From positions 1 through 9,568 of the forward strand of contig VSNM01000128.1 of NCBI GenBank assembly GCA_009774245.1: a stretch of DNA of 9,568 bases. Reading direction: 5' to 3'. Positions within the stretch are counted from its first letter, which is position 1. Each line of letters opens with the position of its first letter. Source of the DNA: Lachnospiraceae bacterium (lineage in GTDB: Bacteria > Bacillota > Clostridia > Lachnospirales > Lachnospiraceae). A model generated the notes under the pieces. It ran no database searches. It was not told the origin of the DNA and worked only from the letters and a program-made list of their open reading frames with translations. This document shows, piece after piece, positions 6,819 to 9,568 of the stretch. The position numbers and the translations under genes were made by a program.

Positions 6819-7265
6819 ATGGGGCTATATTTATGTATATTTGATGAAGATGGAGAAGATATTTGTGGAGTAGAAGTTGGGCTATATAGATATTTTGAGG
6901 AATTTAGGAATTTAATTTCCAAATATACAAATAAAGGTTTAGGCTCCAAAATTCTTAAGCGCAAGAGCAAATTTACATTACCAATGACAACTTTACTAAA
7001 TCATTCAGATTGCGATGGCAGTTGGAATGTTGATGAGTGCGTTCAGTTAAAGATGGAATTACAGGAAATTAAACAAGTATTTATGAATGAACTACCCGAT
7101 TTATCAATAATCGAATTAAAGCAGGATATTTTTAAATTTTATGGAATAAAGCCTGAAAATTTGTTTGAATGCTTTATTGATTCTGATTGTGAGTTTCTAA
7201 TCGACAGGTTAATTGAATTATGCGATTTGGCAATTCAAGAAAACAGGCCGATTATGTTTCAATAA
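6819..7265 (+). CDS. MGLYLCIFD-type immunity protein (Imm70-like)
   Basis: A 148-residue soluble acidic protein. It opens MGLYLCIFDEDGEDICGVEVG (1-21), has NHSDCDGSWN (61-70), a helix VQLKMELQEIKQVF (75-88), NLFECFIDSDCEFLIDRLIELC (114-135) and ends RPIMFQ. I recognise this set (MGLYLC-F, GVEVG, NHSD-DG-W, L-ECF-D-[DE]-L-DRL--LC) from immunity proteins in polymorphic toxin loci that I recall under the name Imm70. The family assignment is firm at the level of immunity-type protein and weaker for the exact number. The ribosome binding site AGGAGG (6802-6807) lies inside the end of the preceding gene, so translation may be coupled to it. It is A+T-rich (21 G+C of 60 at 6841-6900), unlike the block at 3646-4938, pointing to a separate acquisition. 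Confidence 0.8.
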   Translation: MGLYLCIFDEDGEDICGVEVGLYRYFEEFRNLISKYTNKGLGSKILKRKSKFTLPMTTLLNHSDCDGSWNVDECVQLKMELQEIKQVFMNELPDLSIIELKQDIFKFYGIKPENLFECFIDSDCEFLIDRLIELCDLAIQENRPIMFQ

Positions 7266-7322
7266 CACGAAAGGGCCAGAAACAAGCATAACCATCAAGA
7301 GCACCACAAGGAGTATTTGACG

Positions 7323-7859
7323 ATGAAAAAATGTATACCTCGTACATCTGACCGTATCATTACGGTTTTGGTAGCCATTGTCTGTGCAATCGCGGCATTT
7401 TTCGCTTTCCGGGAATTGTTCCATGGCGGACAGCCTCCGGTGGTATTTTTGGCAATGGGCATTTTATTAGGCGGTATTGCCATACATACGATCTGGCGTA
7501 TGCTCTATATGGGCAACTGGGGATTCTTCTACGATGATGAAAAAATCATTTTTGCCCTGTCCCGTAAAGACCGGCGGGAGTTTCGATGGGAAGAACTTCA
7601 AAATTCAAAGACGAACATAGTTTATCCCTCATCTCCTGCCGCATGGTATTTTTACTTTCAGGATGAAAAGAAAACAAGAAAGATTGCCGTTACGCCCCGC
7701 ATGGCAGGCTACAATGAATTTGTAGACATGCTTAAGAAAAAAGGATTTCCCGCCCAAAGTCCTGGTGCTTTCAATTTTGATAAAATTGCCGCTAAGGATA
7801 TTTTCCATGAGGTATTTGGAGAGGATTTTGGCAAAGACAGCAAGAATGAGAGCAAATAA
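7323..7859 (+). CDS. Two-TM PH-like membrane protein, paralogue of the 421-1098 gene without zinc motif
   Basis: A 178-residue protein. ATG 7323 is chosen because AAGGAG (7308-7313) is nine bases away and because the paralogue at 421 starts with the same MKKC; a TTG at 7317 is in frame but too close. TM helices are at about 11-29 and 39-62, followed by WRMLYMGNWGFFYDDEKIIFALSRKDRREFRWEEL (58-92) and a beta-rich PH-like part ending in a helix (about 128-140). Shared with the paralogue: MKKC, IIT-LV (12-17), R-MxYxG (59-64), SRK (80-82), FRWEE (87-91), the basic RKI strand (119-121) and GY-xF (129-133). The last 30 residues are short and charged, and the two CxxCxGxG units are absent. It may be an intact short form or a copy that lost its tail. 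The function is unknown; probably an inner-face membrane protein. Confidence 0.85.
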   Translation: MKKCIPRTSDRIITVLVAIVCAIAAFFAFRELFHGGQPPVVFLAMGILLGGIAIHTIWRMLYMGNWGFFYDDEKIIFALSRKDRREFRWEELQNSKTNIVYPSSPAAWYFYFQDEKKTRKIAVTPRMAGYNEFVDMLKKKGFPAQSPGAFNFDKIAAKDIFHEVFGEDFGKDSKNESK

Positions 7860-7897
7860 ATATAGTTAAATGTAAATCGAAAATTGAGGTACATATA

Positions 7898-8215
7898 ATG
7901 ATTTTTCAAATGGCAAGTACATCAGCTTATGATGAGAATGAAGTTCAAGTATGTATTCTCGCTGAAAAAGGAGAAACAATTAGAATTGGAGACATTATTG
8001 CAATCCCAATGAATGACCATACTTTTGAACAACGTGAGATCATGGCTATGTATAGGGATAGAAAGAAGTGGGAAAAAGGTAAAGGCTTATTCTCTGAAAT
8101 AAAGGAAGGTGAATGGGCGGAATGCATCATTCATAATATCCATTCAGGAATGATTCATACAATCAGCGCGCCCTATGATGAAGATTTGTTAAAAGATGGT
8201 TGGGTATGCGGTTAA
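7898..8215 (+). CDS. Small EF-Tu-domain-2-like beta-barrel protein
   Basis: A 105-residue soluble protein with GAGG (7886-7889) eight bases before ATG 7898. The segment at about 16-80 (VQVCILAEKGETIRIGDIIAI, then REIMAMYRDRKKWEKG, then IKEGEWAECIIHNI) follows the strand order of translation-factor domain 2: a strand, a G-x-I-x-x-G-D turn, a strand, a basic hairpin, then an x-x-G-E/D-x-x-x-x-x-I strand. This is a pattern match by eye. There is no GTPase domain (no P-loop or NKxD). Stand-alone barrels of this kind occur in toxin-immunity loci and may mimic or shield translation factors, but that role is speculation here. The gene is A+T-rich like its downstream neighbours. Confidence 0.75.
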   Translation: MIFQMASTSAYDENEVQVCILAEKGETIRIGDIIAIPMNDHTFEQREIMAMYRDRKKWEKGKGLFSEIKEGEWAECIIHNIHSGMIHTISAPYDEDLLKDGWVCG

Positions 8216-8344
8216 AAGGAAGTGGGAGCAAGAGTAAGTAATTTTTCACACAACACAAGGCGGAATACATCTATATAGTAATATGCAGTTTGATAGAAAA
8301 TACAGGATATAAAATCCTTAGCATTGTTTTTGGGAGAAAAAAAT

Positions 8345-8533
8345 ATGGAAAAAATTTTAATGTTGTCAATTTCTGTGCCGCTAATGATAGCAGCTATCGT
8401 GTGTACGTTATTTGCTGATAGAATAGATACGGTTGTTAAAGGAGATAAAAAGGTTAAAAAAGTGATAGTTGTATTTGGGGTGGGGGTATTTTTAATTTGT
8501 GCGTTTGCTATTGTTGTGAGTATCTTAATATAA
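8345..8533 (+). CDS. Two-TM miniprotein
   Basis: A 62-residue protein. ATG 8345 is eight bases after GGGAG (8332-8336); an in-frame TTG at 8324 lies upstream of that site and would be a poor start. Two hydrophobic helices (about 5-24 LMLSISVPLMIAAIVCTLFA and 43-61 VIVVFGVGVFLICAFAIVV) are joined by a short basic loop (TVVKGDKKVKK, 30-40). By the positive-inside rule the loop faces the cytoplasm and both ends face out. There is no known motif. In an immunity array a hairpin membrane protein like this could protect against a pore-forming toxin or bacteriocin, but that is inference. A holin-like protein is an alternative, with no phage gene nearby to support it. Confidence 0.7.
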   Translation: MEKILMLSISVPLMIAAIVCTLFADRIDTVVKGDKKVKKVIVVFGVGVFLICAFAIVVSILI

Positions 8534-8570
8534 ATATTCAAATCGGAATTCGTATGTGGAGGAATACGAA

Positions 8571-8777
8571 GTGAAAATACTTTATAAAGGCATTTTATGC
8601 AATCTTTCTACTTATCGTGTGATGGGCGAAGACAGACCCGCATTATATCCTGTTACCCAGTCAAGTGATGAGATATTTTATAAAGAATTTTATGAGGTTC
8701 ACTATGGGTTATGGGCGAAAGTATTAACAGACGAAGAATATCAAGAAATAACTGATACTAATACGAAAAATGAATAG
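8571..8777 (+). CDS. Unrecognised 68-residue soluble protein
   Basis: I chose GTG 8571, eight bases after GGAGG (8558-8562); the in-frame GTG at 8556 overlaps that ribosome binding site and is unlikely. The protein reads MKILYKGILCNLSTYRVM and later YKEFYEVHYGLWAKVLTDEEYQEI (about 42-60). The likely layout is beta-strand, loop, strand and C-terminal helix; Tyr is frequent. No TM segment or signal peptide is seen. The family is not recognised. It ends at TAG 8775-8777, where a 17-bp tandem repeat begins. The small size and position suggest an immunity or accessory protein, without direct evidence. Confidence 0.65.
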   Translation: MKILYKGILCNLSTYRVMGEDRPALYPVTQSSDEIFYKEFYEVHYGLWAKVLTDEEYQEITDTNTKNE

Positions 8778-8810
8778 ACAACTTTCAGTTTATGACAACT
8801 TCCAGTTTAC
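8777..8810 (+). repeat. 17-bp tandem direct repeat, two copies
   Basis: Copy 1 is GACAACTTTCAGTTTAT (8777-8793) and copy 2 is GACAACTTCCAGTTTAC (8794-8810); 15 of 17 positions agree and both differences are T/C. The pair fills the whole gap between the stop of the 68-residue gene and the AAGGAGG of the next gene. It may be a simple tandem duplication, a repressor site or an mRNA leader element. Confidence 0.85.
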
Positions 8811-8825
8811 AAGGAGGGTGATTGT

Positions 8826-9161
8826 ATGAAAAAGAAGGCATTATTTGTTTTTGCAATAATAATGGTTGCTGTACTATGTGCATCTGCTTGGTTCTATAGA
8901 TATTACAACCGAAAGAGCAATGATAACATTCCGTCAAAGGAATTGATAGTTTCTTATTACCAAAACAAAGGTGTAGTTTATACAACAGAACAATTACAAG
9001 GTTACAAGAATACGCAGTTAATGGAAGTGTGGGGAGAACCAGATAATTTCCTGTCAGGAATGTGGGGCGACATTTGGAAAACTAATAACACATATTGCAT
9101 CATTGTTTATTATGACAGAAACGGTGTTGTTGAGCATGTTACGGTTATAAATGAAGATTAA
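8826..9161 (+). CDS. Membrane-anchored BamE/SmpA-like small protein
   Basis: A 111-residue protein with a very strong AAGGAGGGTGAT (8811-8822); AAGGAGG ends eight bases before ATG 8826. The N-terminus MKKKALFVFAIIMVAVLCASAWF is a signal anchor or a signal peptide; an ASA at 19-21 could be a signal peptidase I site and there is no good lipobox. The outer part has a helix leading to KNTQLMEVWGEPDNFLSGMWGDIW (61-84) and strands YCIIVYY and VVEHVTVI. The pattern helix, WGEP, GxxGDxW, then YYDxxGxVExV resembles the BamE/SmpA/BLIP-like fold, which also occurs as a stand-alone domain in Gram-positive surface proteins and in immunity loci. In a Gram-positive cell it cannot be an outer-membrane assembly factor. 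A role in binding an external partner is inferred. Confidence 0.75.
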   Translation: MKKKALFVFAIIMVAVLCASAWFYRYYNRKSNDNIPSKELIVSYYQNKGVVYTTEQLQGYKNTQLMEVWGEPDNFLSGMWGDIWKTNNTYCIIVYYDRNGVVEHVTVINED

Positions 9162-9165
9162 CAAA

Positions 9166-9179
9166 TTCTACTTGTAGAA
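9166..9179. other. Short inverted repeat TTCTAC-TT-GTAGAA
   Basis: Two perfect 6-base arms (9166-9171 and 9174-9179) with a 2-base centre sit between the 111-residue and 78-residue genes. No T-tract follows, so it is not an intrinsic terminator. It may be a protein-binding dyad or chance. Confidence 0.35.
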
Positions 9180-9201
9180 ATGGAAAAATCGGGAGTTGGA
9201 G

Positions 9202-9438
9202 ATGAAAATTATTGATAATATTAACTCAAAAGACTATGGTCGTTTTAAAGATATTTGGGAATCCCCAGAACGATATGCTTTGGTAAAGAATGAGTTTCGA
9301 GAAGAATTTGCAATAATAGACATAGTAGATAAATCGTATGTGCTTATAGAAGATGAACATTTAGAAAAAATCGTTCAAGAAAAGCTCCGTGAGAATGGGT
9401 GTAAAATCTTTAATAACATCCGAGATGCAATAAATTAG
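9202..9438 (+). CDS. Unrecognised 78-residue soluble protein
   Basis: I chose ATG 9202, six bases after GGGAG (9191-9195); the in-frame TTG at 9196 abuts that site. The protein begins MKIIDNINSKDYGRFKDIW, has two predicted strands (EFAIIDIVD and KSYVLIED, about 34-52) and a C-terminal helix (HLEKIVQEKLRENGC), ending KIFNNIRDAIN. It is charged, with no TM segment or signal peptide. I do not recognise the family. As the last complete gene of the array it may be another immunity protein. Confidence 0.7.
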   Translation: MKIIDNINSKDYGRFKDIWESPERYALVKNEFREEFAIIDIVDKSYVLIEDEHLEKIVQEKLRENGCKIFNNIRDAIN

Positions 9439-9447
9439 CTGAAATAT

Positions 9448-9472
9448 AAAAGCAATTCCAATTTGCTCTTTT
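9448..9472 (+). terminator. Weak intrinsic terminator candidate
   Basis: AAAAGCAA (9448-9455) can pair with TTGCT and TTTT (9463-9472) with one bulged C, loop of seven bases, ending in a short T run. G+C in the stem is low, so efficiency would be poor. It follows the last complete gene by nine bases, which is the main reason to consider it. Confidence 0.25.
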
Positions 9473-9568
9473 CCGAAAAAGGAGATACGAAAGTAAACGG
9501 TAAAAAGTGCGTACCGTGCATAATGGAAGAAATTTTTATATAATGGCCTTGAGAATAATCTATCTCAA

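Noticed and set aside
8290..8315. Promoter-like TTGATA with TATAAA/TAAAAT upstream of the two-TM miniprotein
   Set aside because: Spacing between the boxes is 12-14 bases, too short for a standard sigma-A promoter; no better-spaced pair was found.
8304..8318. AGGAT-ATAAA-ATCCT hairpin before the miniprotein gene
   Set aside because: The stem is only five base pairs with no T run, so a terminator call is not supported.
9166..9179. Resemblance to the Cas12a repeat stem (TCTAC...GTAGA)
   Set aside because: There is a single copy with a two-base loop, no spacers or further repeats, and no cas gene in the window.

Overview
The window looks like an accessory island from a Gram-positive Bacillota genome, most likely a gut Clostridia/Lachnospiraceae member. 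This rests on strong AGGAGG-type ribosome binding sites, a lipobox lipoprotein, no outer-membrane features, and protein families (DUF5104, Imm42-like, DUF7674-like, MGLYLCIFD-type immunity proteins) that I associate with that group. No core gene fixes the taxonomy, so this is an inference.

Every convincing gene is on the + strand: 17 genes or gene remnants, nearly back to back, most with their own Shine-Dalgarno sequence. No gap exceeds about 130 bases. There is no toxin, secretion gene, transposase, integrase, tRNA or CRISPR. The layout is typical of an immunity-gene array of the kind found downstream of LXG/WXG or other polymorphic toxins. The toxin, if present, lies outside the window.

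Layout. (1) 1-418: 3' part of a gene that appears frameshifted. (2) 421-4938: a G+C-richer membrane/envelope block. It holds a two-TM protein with a PH-like region and a DnaJ-type zinc motif, a soluble MGIFDKFKKKK protein, a two-TM protein with a cytosolic domain, a lipoprotein with two tandem DUF5104-like repeats, and a six-TM protein with an internally duplicated PH-like domain. (3) 4977-6482: three soluble proteins: an unrecognised one, a DUF7674-like one and an Imm42-like one. (4) 6548-6813: a short, apparently doubly frameshifted gene. (5) 6819-7265: an A+T-rich immunity-type gene. (6) 7323-7859: a shorter paralogue of the 421-1098 gene without the zinc motif. (7) 7898-9438: A+T-rich small genes: an EF-Tu-domain-2-like barrel, a two-TM miniprotein, two unrecognised small proteins and a membrane-anchored BamE/SmpA-like protein. 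The last 130 bases carry a weak terminator-like hairpin and no convincing gene.

The likely shared role is a stockpile of immunity proteins, each neutralising a different toxin delivered by kin or competitors. The least explained part is the membrane-tethered PH-like set (421-1098, 3646-4938, 7323-7859) with paralogy and internal duplication. It could protect against membrane-acting toxins, but nothing in the sequence proves this. Other unusual points are two probable frameshifted genes, a 16-nt string shared by two gene starts in different reading frames, and a 17-bp tandem repeat directly upstream of one ribosome binding site.
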